A program made the position numbers and the translations under genes. Below are positions 1 through 13,700 of a DNA stretch of 64,000 bases, in pieces. The number at the start of each line of letters is the position of its first letter. The first letter of the stretch is position 1. Source of the stretch: Atrina japonica (Eukaryota; Mollusca; Bivalvia; Pterioida; Pinnidae); contig BROG01000075.1 of assembly GCA_030159075.1 (NCBI GenBank), positions 868,501 to 932,500 on the forward strand, read 5' to 3'. The notes under the pieces are model-generated. The model was not told the origin of the DNA and searched no databases. It worked only from the letters and a program-made list of their open reading frames with translations.

Positions 1-1029
1 AAAAGAAGCCCCTGGGGTACCCCCCTTTAAATATCTTCTCCAGAACCGCTGCATGAATTGTAAAACTAACTGTATCTGAGTGATCTACATAGATATATGA
101 TTCAAGTTTATAAATTTCGTTGAAATTGGAAAATAAATTTTCGACACGTTTTTGACGTCTTTCTAGACTTTGTAATTTTCATTCTTTTTTGTATGATTTC
201 TTTGATTTTCTCAATTATTATTTTAATATGATGCATTTATTTTATGTGTTTTACCTGTGGTTTGGTAGATGAATACTTTGCTGAAAGAATTTTGCTGAAA
301 TTTTATTTTTGAATTTTTTATGACTGCAAAAATGAAAGGGGGAGGGGGTTGATTTTTCCTCATTTTCAACTTCTTCTCCAAAACTGCTGAAGGAATTTTG
401 ATGAAACTTTGTAGGAAGTAAGTTCTCATGAACCTCTACAAAGTTTAATAATTTCAGCCAGATCAACAAAGGCATGGATTCAGCGTGGGGCGAAGGCTCA
501 TGTGAGCTATTGTGATCACTCCCCGTCCAGCGTCTGGCCGTAAACATTTTATATTTTTGACTTCTTCTCTGAAACCACTGAAGGGATTTTGATAAACTTG
601 ACAGGAAGCAAGTGCTTAAGGTCCTTTACCAAGTTTGTACTTTTCAGTCAGATTGGTCCAAGGGTGGATCCGGGCGGGGCAGAATAGATCCCAAAAGCTA
701 CCCTTATTAAAAATGTTTTTCTCCAGAGCCATTACATGAATTGAAAAATGGATTAATTCCGAGTGATCTACATGGATGTATGATTTAAGTTTGTATTTTT
801 TTCATGGAAATCGGAATATTAATTTTTGACACGTTTTTGAGGTCATTTCAGACTTTGTCATTTTCATATTTTTGCATGATTTCTTCAATTATTTTCCCTT
901 GCATTAACTTTGATGCATTCATTTAATGTGTTTTACTTGTACATTGTAATCAGGTGAAGAAATGTTTTTGTGCAAAAAATTTGCAGAAATTTAATATCTG
1001 TAATTTTTTATGAATTTTTTTAAGACTGC

Positions 1030-1060
<31 letters not shown>

Positions 1061-1640
1061 GGAGGGGCTGTTTGCATTTTTGACACTATCAGCTTTTGTT
1101 TCAAAACTTGTGAAGGAATTTTGACAAAACTATACAGGAAGCAAGTGCTTATGGTCCTTTACCAAGTTTGTAGTTTTCAGCCAGATTGGCCTAGGTTTGG
1201 ATCCAGGGCGGGGCAGAAACACGTTTTTGAGGTCTTTTCGAACTTTGTCATTTTCATTAATTTTTACATTATATCTCCCCTTGCATTCAGAATGATGCAT
1301 TAAAGTGTTTTACTTGTATATACGTGTAGTTGAAGAAATGTTTTTGTTTAAGAGTTTTGCTGAAATTTGATTTCTAGAATTTTTAATGAATTTCTTAAAA
1401 CAGCAATATTTATGTTTCTTGGCCAGATCAGCCTACATGTACCTATTCTTCTTGGTTTTCTCTTTACATTTGTAGATGGTTCTCATGTGAGTGATCAAGG
1501 CCCTCTTGGGCCTCTTGTTCAATGGATCACCATTCATCTAATAATAGTATTAGGATGCGGATACTTTGCATATAGGTTCTTTAGGGGTCAAATATTAATG
1601 TTGGAGAATAAAACTGGAAAAATATTTTAATTATTTTCTT
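1..1640. repeat. Dispersed, degenerate interspersed repeat copies upstream of exon a
   Basis: Three related blocks (from about 20, 700 and 1200) share the same order: a CTTCTC-AAAC core, a GATCCGGGCGGGGCAG-like block, then an ACACGTTTTTGA motif and a GATGCATT motif. 425-545 carries a CTCATGTGAGCTATTGTGAT motif. 1240-1515 recurs at 6434-6670 with high identity. A 27-base poly(A) run lies at 1030-1056. I see no coding exon here. Confidence 0.7.
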
Positions 1641-1950
1641 CTTTTTTGACATGTTTTGGACTTCACCTTTTTGCCCCAAATCTGCAGGTTAAGTTTTAAG
1701 ATTTTCAATGGTTCACCATTCATTTAATAATAGAATTAGTATGCTGATACTTTGCATAGAAGTCAACATTAATGTTCGAAAGTAAAACTGGAAAAATATT
1801 TAAATTATTTTCTTCTTTTTGGACATGTTTTGGATCATTTTTATGCCCCCACTCTGCAGGTTTTGGTTAAAGTTTTTGAATGGTTCACCATTCATTTAAT
1901 AACAGTATTAGGATGCTGATACTTATGCCTATAGGTTCTTTATTTATAAT
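1531..1950 (+). repeat. Tandem repeat, ~174 bp unit, about 2.5 copies
   Basis: The phrase GGTTCACCATTCATTTAATA (or close variants) starts near 1531, 1707 and 1879. Each is followed by GCTGATACTTTGCAT-like and CTTCTTTTTGACATG-like blocks. Confidence 0.75.
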
Positions 1951-2074
1951 TTTTTGACAGGTAGGGGACATGTATTGAATCATCAATACTCTCAGAATGC
2001 TTGTTAATATTTAGTATTTCCATCCATATACATGTAACACTAGCAGTCATGAAATTTGTCAAATCTAATTACAG

Positions 2075-2222
2075 ATGACACAGGCTGCATTAGAATATGG
2101 GATACAACACAGAAGGAACATATTTTAAAATACAGGTATGAAGTCATTGGCGGAAGGGTTAAAGATATTGCTTGGACTGCTGACAGTAAAAGACTTGCTG
2201 TTGCTGGGGCTGGAAAGAGTGT
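2075..2222 (+). CDS. WDR1: WDR1 exon a (first exon in window; residues 1-50 of the visible part)
   Basis: Acceptor TTACAG before 2075, donor GTAAGT at 2223. The exon starts with two bases of a split Asp codon and ends with GT of a split Val codon. It encodes [20 protein letters not shown] and then [14 protein letters not shown]. This is the end of one WD blade (IRIWD is the strand before the blade closes) and the start of the next. Human WDR1 reads [17 protein letters not shown] at the same place. The loop after GAGKS is about two residues shorter than in human. Confidence 0.93.
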
Positions 2223-5200
2223 GTAAGTATGCAAGGCCACTAAAAAACATGTTGACATTATTGTACCCATATATCGAGTGACAGAAAACCAACAAAAAAT
2301 TCAATAAATTTTATTACCCAGATTAATTTATATATTTAAAGATCTGCTCTTGCTCTGACCCTGAATGGTGTGTATAATTTCATCGAAGTCTTATCCTTGA
2401 AGATTTTTTAGAAATCCATTTTAAATCTGACATATTCTTGACATAGTCAATCTGTATTACCATATTAGTCCTTACATAGGCGTCAGGCTCTGATAATTGA
2501 AGTTTAAGAAAATCATAACCATCTAAGCAGAATACACTTGCTTATTATGGGAAAAATTATTCATTGATACACATTGTGGTCCTTGGATTGTTTGTTTGTT
2601 TATTGTTGTTTAACGTCCCACTCAAGAATCTTTCACTCATATGGAGACGTCACCAATGCCGGTGAAGGGCTTCAAATTTTGGCCTATGCTCGACACCTAT
2701 GGCCATTGAGCAGTGAGGGTTCTTTAACGTGCAGACACTCACTGTGACACGGGACCTTGGTTTTTACTGTCTCCAGTCCGAAGGACAGGAGCGTATCCGG
2801 GTTGGTAACCATTTCACATACTTCCCTGCCCAATCCGAGGATCGAACCCGGGTCGCATTGGTGAAAAGCGAGTGCGCTAACCACTGCGCTACCCGGACAC
2901 CCTCTTTGTGGTCCTTGGAGGGAATATGCCCAATGCCCTTAAATTTATATTTTTATGTATAACCTGAAAATCGTTCACATCCCAGCCCCTAAACCAAATA
3001 TATTCTTCTTTATTTTTGGAGACTTATTCAATGGCGTATACAGGGCTTCTAGGGGTCTTGTCCCTCCCCTGAAATATGTTTTTTTGCCTTTTACATAAAT
3101 ACCATTCATTGTTGCCAGACAAGCAAAAACCTGTGTGAAACACACAGTTTCATTACAAAACACAAAAACAAAACACGCCATGTGCATTCACGCATGGAGG
3201 ATGCCCATCACATTATCATTTATATTGTCACTATGATGGTAACACTACAGAGATTTCAGTTCCCTATGTCTGTATCCTTACTTTGTAAACAGTGTCAGTG
3301 ATTATAAAACAATTTATCCTTAAAAAAAGTCAGTGTATTTGTGAATGTAACACTTTTTCCAAGACCTTCCCAACTTCAAAGAGTGCTACATGATTTTATC
3401 AGTTGAAGGTTAGTTTTAATGAACATGGCTCTTAGTGTCCTGACTGAAGACTTCAGATTCACAGCCAGGTGCCAAAATAAAGGAATGATTTGAAATCTTT
3501 ACAGATTTTGATTATGCAATTTTTACATTGTATCAAAATACTCGTGAATCCCAATGCTATCATAAAAGTCCATTAATTGACAATAGATGTTGAACACAGT
3601 GTATTATCTACAGATGATGTCACAATTGTATATCACAATTTATATATCAACATCAGATCCACAGGCACTTGTGTCTACATGTATTAAAGGGGGTCGAGAT
3701 CAGATGAGTAAAATAAAACTTTTTTGTTTTTCCTTTTGATTCATTTTGATGCATATATACCCCTAAATTGTGTCCTTGTACCCTTAATTTTGCTACCCAT
3801 GGGGTACCAAAACCCTTATTCTGATCTTTAGAGAAAGACACATTCTGTGGTGTATATCGGATCTTTGGATGTACTGCTGTCGCCCCAACAAATTATTATT
3901 TAGCTGGTATAACTTGAAAACCATTCATATTCCCACCCTAACCATATATATTCTTGTCTTTTATGGAAAGTTAGGTACATTCAGTGATATATGTAATGGG
4001 GTCATGCACCACCCATCACACATTTCAAAACTACCACATTGGTTTGTTTAATTGTTTTCTTAAATTCATATATAGAGGGCACTTTAACAGTGTGTCTGGT
4101 TTTTGCAAAATGTACATATACACTGAGATACAGGTTGTTTTCTAAATCTACCAGTTTCAATCGCAGGAGTATGTGAGGAGAACCTGAATCATGCTTGATA
4201 TGTCAATCATCATTGGCTAAATGCCAAACTATTACCTTGATAGTTGATCTGCTTTGAAAAACTTGTCAGATTAGCAAAATATTAACTTAAGTTACATTTA
4301 ATTCAGACAGAAATTACACAGTCATCCTGTATTTCATAGATTTCACAGTTGTATAGTAAATGTAAATACTTCTGGCAAGTCCAATTGACAGTCTTTGCTG
4401 AATTTTGTTGATAAGTAATACAGTAAAATTAGATGAATGTAGATGAAGCAACAGGGATCGCCATAAATGGAAATTTAACTGACTTGAGCACCCCCCACTC
4501 CCCAACTCCACCTGCACCCCTGCCGAAAAATATGAGTCACGACTTTTACGATTGCATTTGAATTACTTAATTATTTATGCTCTGACATTTGTTAAAAATG
4601 TGAATTTGATCTATTCCTTCACTGAAAATATTACAGATGATATAATGAATGTACATGTATAATATTAATTAGATATAAAGTATAAAAAATTTTTATGACT
4701 TTATTGATAAAATCATTACACTTCAATTAATCTCTATATGATTAAAACATGTATGTAGATTAGCTGAGGGTAAAAGAGTATTCTTATGTCACCTGAGCTA
4801 TCAGCTCATGGTGACCTATTGCGATCGCTTTTTGTCCAGCGTGCGTCGTGTGTAAACTTTTCACATTTTTGACTTCTTCTCAAGAACCAGTGGGGCAATT
4901 TCAACAAAACTTGGTATATAGCATCCCCATTTGAAGTCGCATAAAGTGTGCAAGTGAAAAGTGGCTAGAACCCATAGGGGTTTCAAAAGGGACCAAAAAG
5001 GACCAAAACTTGGTACATCTTTAAAAATCTTCTCATGAACTAATTATCAAATGACTTTCAAATTTTGTGTGCATGATTGTTAAGTTAATATATACAAAGT
5101 TTGCCAATGAAAATGAAATCTGTCTATAAACGGGCCACTTCAGTAACACAGGGTACAGTTGTATTACAAATTGCTTAATAACTCAAAACTGATTGACTTT

Positions 5201-7708
5201 TTGTATACAGAGATATATGAGAAAGTTGTTAGGAATTAATTAAGGATCATTTTGACAAAATTTCAAGGTCATGAGGTCAAAGGTCAAGGTCACAGGCACC
5301 TAAATAAATAGAAAATGTAACTTTTTTGTAAAATTTTAGACATACATGTATTTGACTACTTCTTGAGAACCATTGGGCTAATTTGAACCAAACTTGTCTG
5401 GAAGTATAACCATGTAAGGCCACACAAAGTTTGCAGATGAAAAGGGGCTAGGACCAAACATAGCTGTTCTGGCAAAATATAGAAGGAATGAGTCAGCAGA
5501 TATTTTTGATTTAATACATGTATATTCAAAATCATTGAAGCAAGAGAAAAAACTGTTACCTTAAAATGAGCAGTTTGCAAAAATCCACAATTTTTTTTTT
5601 TTTTGTGAAAATTGTCTGGTGGATCCTTATGTGAGTTATTTCCTCTTTTTTGTGGATTTTTCATGTTTTTGGATGTTTTTCACATTATCTTGAAAAGTAT
5701 AATAGATAGAGAGAAAGTGAAAGAAACAAAAATGATTAGCATGCAAAGATCTACAAAAAAGTCAATAGGGCCGAAATAGTCAGGCTTTCCCTTATGAGAG
5801 TTATTTCCCTTTTAAGTAGATTTTTCATGTTTTTGGATGTTTATTGACATTATCTTGAAAAGTATAATACCTAGAGTAAAAGTGAAAGAAGCAAAATTGT
5901 TCAGCACATAAAGATCTATAAAAACGTCATAGGGTCGACCTTGTCAGGTCACGTTTTTTGGAGTTATTTCCCCTTTAAGTTGATTTTTCATGTTTTTGGA
6001 TGTTTATTGACATCTTGAAAAGTGTAATAGCTTGAGGTAAAGTGAAAGAAGCAAAATTGTTCAGCATGCAAAGATCTACATGAAAGTCAATAGTGTCTAA
6101 ATTGTCAGGTCACCCCTTATGGGAGTTATTTCCCTTTTAATTAGATTTTTCATGTTTTTGGATGTTTATTGACATTATCTTGAAAAGTTATTATAGCTTG
6201 AGTTAAAGTGAAAGAAGCAAAAATGATCAGCATGCAAAGAATCCTGAAAAAGACAAAGTGCCAAAATTGTCAGGTTACCCCTTATTGGAGTTATTTCCCC
6301 TTTAAGTTGATTTTTCATGTTTTGGGATGTTTATTGACATTATCTTGAAAAGTATAATACATGTAGCTAGAGTAAAAGAGAAAGAAGCAAAAATGATCAA
6401 CATGCAAAGATCTATAAAAAAGTCAATAGGGCCGAAATTGTCAGACTTTGTCATCTTCATTAATTCATTAAAGTGTTTTACTTGTATATAGTTGAAGAAA
6501 TGTTTTTGTGCCAGAATTTTGTTGGAAATTGATTTCTAGAATTCTTGATGAATTTCTTAAAACAACAATATTTATGTTTCTTGGCCAGATCAGCCTACAT
6601 GTACCTATTCTTCTTGGTCTTCTCTTTACATTTGTAGATGGTTCTCATGTGAGCAATTGAGGCCCTCTTTGGCCTCTTGTTGGTTTTTGTCATTACTTAC
6701 ATTGTTCCACAAAAAGTAGTAGGTCTAGGCCTATTTAATTTGCTATTATGGCATTTACTATTTCATCAAATTTCCATTATTATTCAAGATTATGTTTTTT
6801 TATTTCAGACATGCAGTAGCTATCTCTTGGGATACTGGTACTACTATTGGAAGTTTAAGTGGTCCTACTAAGGGTGTTAATGCAGTAGCTCTTACCACTG
6901 AAAGACCATACTCATTAGCCTTAGGATCTGAGGATTTTGGTGTCTATTTTTATCAAAATTTGCCTTTTAAGTTCCGCTGTAGCTTGAAGGTATTAATTTA
7001 TGTATTTTGTTTCATAATTATTTAGACAGTGTTTCAATTTTATTAGCTCACCTGAGCTGATGTTCAAATGAGCTTTTCTGTTGTCCAGAAAGAATCCCCA
7101 CAACATTTTTGAATGAAAAGGGACAAGAACCCATAGGGGCCCTAAAAAGGACAAAAACCGTGGTACATCTTTGAAATCCTTAAGCCTCTTCTCATCAATC
7201 AATGCCATATGTATTTGAAATGCATGTGAATGTTTCATTAAGGTTTCATTTACTTTGAATAACATTCTTAGGACAAATTGGTAATGATGTACTAAGTTCC
7301 TAGACTAGTTTCCATTAATGATTACTTTTAGCTTGTGATAAGAGTCTTTCTAATAGAAATATCATGGTGACGGTAACAGAGAAATGGGGTGATGGTGTTA
7401 AAAATGTGAGTGTTGATAGGAGCTTATAATTCTATTGTCTGTAGGAAAAATACTGTATTCTGTTAAGGTTACCTTATTTTGAATGTATAAGAGTTTTTTC
7501 ATATTAGGTTTGACATTTTTAGATAATTCCAATGGATTAATTGGTTACAAATCAAAGTTTTTAGAAAAACAATAATGCTGACCATGATGGCCATATTGGA
7601 ATTATACTACTGGTAATTAGACCCTTACCTGGTGATAGAGTTTGGCAAATTTTGTATATAATGTTCAATATGATATGATATTAAGATATGACAGAGAAAC
7701 ATGCTGTT

Positions 7709-7741
<33 letters not shown>

Positions 7742-10700
7742 AGTAAAAAACCTAGTAAAACACTCAATATTCACAAATGTTTGGCCCTTTGGCCTTTATC
7801 AAGTGAAAGACGACAATATCTATATTAGTTACATAGTATTAAGTCTGCACAAAGCACAGCTTTATTGCAAATGTTTCTAGATGTTTATCAATTACGTCAT
7901 GAACAATGACATCACACTGTTAATGACACATGCATATTTCCGTGTACACAAGTAGACCTATATATACATGAAATAAGTATACATTCACCAGACATTTTAC
8001 TAATGGATTATTAAATTTATTAAATAGTAAACTTGATATGAAATTATATATGATAAGAAATTATATGCATATCATGTGCTACAAAATATCCAGCCAGTAT
8101 ATATCATAGAAAAAATAGGAAGTGGGTTCCTTAGAAATTACTATCAAGTTACTATAAAATATATACAATTTACAATATTATACCAAATAGAAAGAACATA
8201 TACAACATGATCTAGTTAAATAGTACAAAAGCAGATGTAGAAAGATATACAGCCAGAGAAGCCGAGTGGCTAGCTTAAGCATGAAAACAGATATAGAAAA
8301 TAATTAGGCTATGCCGAATAAAATAAAATAAAATATCATACTTAATTAAAACCATTTACCAAAATATATGAAAACCCTTTCTACATTGGCTGTTGTCAAG
8401 AATTGGACAAATTTATTGACACAACGGTCCTTTGTACTTTTTATTTCATATAATTATTATTGCAGAAGTATTTTGTAGTATTTTACTAGATTGTGTTAAA
8501 TATGTTCTTTTTTTAATAAAAATGCAACAAAATGAGCCATGTTAGCACTGGTCATTTGGGCATTTGGAGTTTTGGAGTAAAAACAAAAGCATATCAAAAA
8601 TACTGCAAATTTAGCTTTGTTAGCAATCTGGCTAGTTAGGGTTTTGGGGTAAAAACCATAGAAAATTAACAGAAATTGACAAAAATTGGAAACATACAAT
8701 TAATCCTTCGTTTTAAGTTTTCTTTTATTTTTAAGTTTACTAATAATTGTATGGCAGATTGCATAAAGGATAAATATATAGACACAATAAACAATGATTT
8801 GTTTGATTAAAGTTCGTGTATCAAGGTAAAAAATAAAAACATGAAAATTTACATCTCAAATGACAAGAAGTAAGTGATAAAACACCAAATTCTTAATTAG
8901 AAATCTATGTAAAAATGACTAGCCTTTAGGCAACTTAAAACCTCAGTTTTAATCAAAGGTGATTTTGGAAGGTATGCTTATCCGAAAGCTTACCAAAAAT
9001 GCTACAAAATGAACTTTGTTAGCACTACTAGCTTTTAGGGCATTTAAGAGTTTGGAGTCAAAATCACAAAAATTACTAAGAACTGGGAAATCTCAGTTAG
9101 TCCTTCATTTGTTGCCACTTTTTGCATTGAATTGGATGATTGTATGACATAAATAAATGAGAGTCTTGGCACATTATACAATCACTATGTTACAAATTTG
9201 GTTTTTTGGGGACTAAAACCAATTTTCAAACAGAAATCTGTGAAAAAATTAATAGACTTTTGGTCACTAAAAACCCTAGTCTTTACCAATGGTATGTTTG
9301 TCAGAAAGCTTAATGAAAATGCTACAAATGAGCCACATTAACACTAGCTCTTTGAGTATTCAACAATTTTGGAGTAAAACCATAAAATAATAGCAGAAAT
9401 TGATGAAAATTGGAAAATTTCAAATAATCCTTCATTTATTATGGCTATTTGAAATGAGGTTAATTGTTGTATGACAAATATTTGGAATAATAAGTATTAG
9501 CCTATTAATCAATCATTGTATATAAAAAACGGTGTTTTACATGTAAGGTAAAAACCAATTTTTAAACAGAATTCTGTGGAAAGTTATTTCACTTTAGGCC
9601 ACTAAATACCCCAATATTTACAATAGCAGCTACAGAATAATTTATGCGAATTTAAGGATAAGACAAGGATTCAAGTTGCTGGTGTTACAGTTACAATGTA
9701 CAGTATATTGCCAAAAGTGATGATAATTTTTTCTCTCTAGTATATCTTTCATATAATTTGGCAATTTTTCAAAACATTCATGTTAAGTCATTTCTAAATC
9801 AGTTTTGGTAAAACTTATTTCATCATAATGTTCAAATTTTCTGTTTTCAAGATTTGGGAAGTTTATAAAAATATTAAATTGTAATATGTTATAATTCCCT
9901 ATTTAAATATACTGAAAAGAGACAATAACAGTTTTGTAACCGGCAAAACTCGTCAGTACTCTTAAACGAGACAATGGAAATTTACATAAAAAAAACACAG
10001 AAACTTCAACACATAAATAGTTTATTGTGAAAATGTTATTGAAATTGGGAAATGACTATGTAATAGTGTGGTTTTATATTAAATATATAGAGAAAAATAA
10101 AAATAATCTTTACTTTTGGCACACATCTGTATAATGGCATAATTAATTTAATGATAATTTGACAGGTAATACGGTAGCAATGTATGTGTAAATTATCAGT
10201 ACACACGAGTAATATAAGTGATGTTAAATGTGATAAAATGTACCAGTTATTAAACATAAATGATGTGTTTTTTATGGTTCTCATATCCATGTTTTCATCT
10301 CTGCCGACTTAGGGCTTATGCTGTAGACTAAAAGCAAAGTTGATTGAGTGTTGTCACGATCTATGTGTTAACACCCCTGTACTCTTAAAAACTAGAAGTT
10401 TGTCAACTACAGATGTGAATCCACTTAAATTTTATTTTACTACATTGTTAGATTTTCTAGACATACCTACAGCAAACAGGCTTTTTAATTTTTCATGTGC
10501 TCAATGTCATTGTGGCCATTTAGGCCTTTGCTTTATATTTGAAAAATGCATAACACACAACAAAAAATCATGTAAGGACCCCTTACCTGTAATAATAATT
10601 ATAATAACGAAATAAATAAGATGTAAAAAAAATATCTTTTTATAAAGATGTTTAATTTTGGCCAATGAAAATTGAAGTTTGGCAGTAATTTGGACAATAC

Positions 10701-13700
10701 ATTTTCAGGGCTAACACTGTTTGACCATTATATTTTTGAAGAAATATAGTCACAGAAATGCTGCGCACATTGCTACTGCTTTAGAGGTGTAGATCTACAG
10801 AATTTAACATACCTTTTGTTAATAATGATGACTGTACTTGTCTTAAATGGTTTTAAAGCAGTCATATACACCTTATAGAACCTTTTAAACTAAAAAAAGT
10901 GTGATTCTCGGCTACCATCAATGAGTTGACGTCCGAATGTTTTGAACTTTTTTAGGTGGCCCCTTGAACTTCGACTCGTGGAAGTTCTACTGTATTTAGA
11001 TATACAGGTGACTCTCGATGGCTCGAATGTCGAAACCTGGAAGTTTCGTACAGGTCCCAAATTTTTCCTTCATAGATTAAGTAAGTTAACTCTGGATTTC
11101 TTGAACGTCGAAACCTAGAAGTTCTTGATACCTCGAAGTTGATTCAAAGTCCTGATTTGTATATTCCTTTATATTTGACTCATGAAAGCCAATGCCTTAA
11201 GCCAGAATGACACAGGTATCCTTACCTGGGAGATTAAACAAAAGGTGTCTTGATAACCAGATTACAAGTAGGCTCTGGTCGCATCGAGTAGTGATTGACA
11301 GGATTGTTAAATAATTAAGATCAATGGAAACATATTAACTGTATAAAGATGCGTCATAGACTACGATTTCACAGTACAATACAGTAGTGTCACAGCCAAG
11401 TGGTATTTTTAACTTTTAGATCAAGCGTTACAGTATGCTACTGCAACATTATATACCTTATATTTTGGCAACCGTTTATATCTGAATCGATACATAATAA
11501 AGATAATGTATTTACACATTGTTTATGCTTGAAAACAAGGTACGGGGATTGTTTATGACAAAATTCATGCGAATTACGAAAATATAACTCCATTAATTTG
11601 TACAGTATTAAGTACCTACATCGGTTGGAATGTCAATTTCGGGAACGCTTGAAACCTCAAAGTTTTTCATTAGTCCTGTGGACTTTGAGGTATAGATAGT
11701 CACCTGTACATACATAGGAGGCTACACTAGTAAAATTTTTGTCTGAAAAAACCATTGTTAATGTTGAGCACTTTTAAGGTTAGATAGCCCTGGCCTACAT
11801 GTAAGTGTATGATAATTTTTTCAAAGTGGCACTTTAAAGGTTAGATAGCCCTGACCTACATGTAAATGTATGATAGTTTTGTCAAAGTGGCACTTTTAAG
11901 GTTAGATAGCCTTGGTCTACATGTAAGAGTATGATAGTTTTGTCAAAGTGGCACTTTTAAGGTTAGATAGTCCTGGTCTAAGTATATGATAGTTTTGTCA
12001 AAGTGGTACTTTTAAGGTTAGATAGCCCTGTCCTAAGTGTATGGTAGATTCGTCAAAGTGGTACTTTTAAGGTTAGATAGTCCTGGTCTAAGTGTATGAT
12101 AGTTTTGTCAAAGTGGCATTTTTAAGGTTAGATAGCCCTGGCCTAAGTGTATGGTAGATTCGTCAAAGTGGCACTTTTAAGGTTAGATAGCCCTGGATTA
12201 AGTGTATGGTAGATTCGTCAAAGTGGCACATGCTGTAATTGAATGATTTTCTGTTCTAGGATCATGGAAATTTTGTCAACGCTGTTAAGTATGCACCAAA
12301 CAATTCTGTGTTCATCAGTGCCTCTGCTGCTGGAGAGGTAAGTTCTACCTATATTACACATAAAGAAAATATTCCATCTACAGTTAAAACTGTTTACAGC
12401 AGCCATTCAAGGGAGATTGAAAAAAGTTGATGCAAAAGACAGGTGGCCTTTGGTTCCATATTGACAAAAACACAAGAAAATTATTGTACATTATGCAGTA
12501 TATGGCAGCACATGCACTTGCTAATAGATATTCATAACAATGAATGATAGTTTGATATCATTTTATTGTTTACAAAAATCAATATCTGAATGTCTCTATT
12601 TAATAATAAAAACTTACATTATGCAAGTGTCTAATTGACCAAAAATGAGGAAATTGAAAGATCATATGATCAACAAAAATGGCTGCTGAAAAAGTGTGGC
12701 CAAGCATTTCATTGTGTATATTACTGGCTGTTGGCCACTTTAGACGAGTGGCTGCTGGTTTAAGTATGATTATATATTAAAATTGATTAGGGGAAATACA
12801 AACTGGCCATTAAAGATGATTGGCTGCTGAAAGCAAGTGGCTGGTTAGGCTGCGGGTTTGACCTGGAATTTCGACCCATAACCCACAATTCCAAAGTTTC
12901 CTGTCGGGTCCCTGATTTTATTAAGATCAGCTGGAAATCACCCGGCAGGGATTAAATTTCAAATATACTACCCAAAATTACATCTAGACTTTCAAAGAAA
13001 TCAAGCATGATACATATTTCTACTAGTTTATTTTCTTTTTGTATGTCAATTCTTTTATTCTTATGTTCTAGTGCACTAGAGTTGCCGTTATACTTTCGGA
13101 AATGCTAAATTATAGAAGGGATACCAAACCTGACTTTCATTTAAATTATGGAAATTTAAAAAAATGATGAAAGTACTAATGATAGAAAGTACTAATGATA
13201 GTAAATTAAAATGATTAATTTACATAAATGTTTATGTCAATCTTACATATGATAAAATACTTACTTGAAATTGATAAAAGAGATATAATTTTCAAATAAA
13301 TAAATTTGAAGAAATTAGTAACTGGTCAATTTTGCATCTAGATATCTAGAAACATGTAATTTATAGATTTTTATATAAATTCTCCATTTGATTTCAGCTT
13401 TATTTAATAGTAAAATACCTATATTTTATAAATTTCTTAACCTTTAATCTATACATGTATGTATACAATAATAATGTTTAATTATAGTGCTAGAAACATT
13501 CTTTATTCAGAATATTTTATCCAAAATACATTTTTACACATTATGACCCACATTGTCATTTTGAAATGAGGGTCATGACCCTCATTTGCACTTTCAGAGG
13601 TTGGCAGGTATGTAACTATAATGCTGTTAGTTTCTGGTATGACATTGAGCATTTAAAATTTGAAACATTGATGTACTGAGATCATGCAGATTCAAACTCC

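Noticed and set aside
1010..1303. 97-codon ORF starting with a poly-Lys stretch
   Set aside because: Driven by the poly(A) run inside a dispersed repeat.
1367..1630. 87-codon ORF with hydrophobic segments, resembling a small membrane protein
   Set aside because: The same DNA recurs at 6530-6670 as an interspersed repeat, where the frame is not maintained.
2820..2905. A functional tRNA gene on the minus strand (GTAGCGCAGTGG, GGGTTCGATCC)
   Set aside because: It is the head of a SINE with body, tail and target duplication. The same holds for 36906-36980 and 25500-25566.
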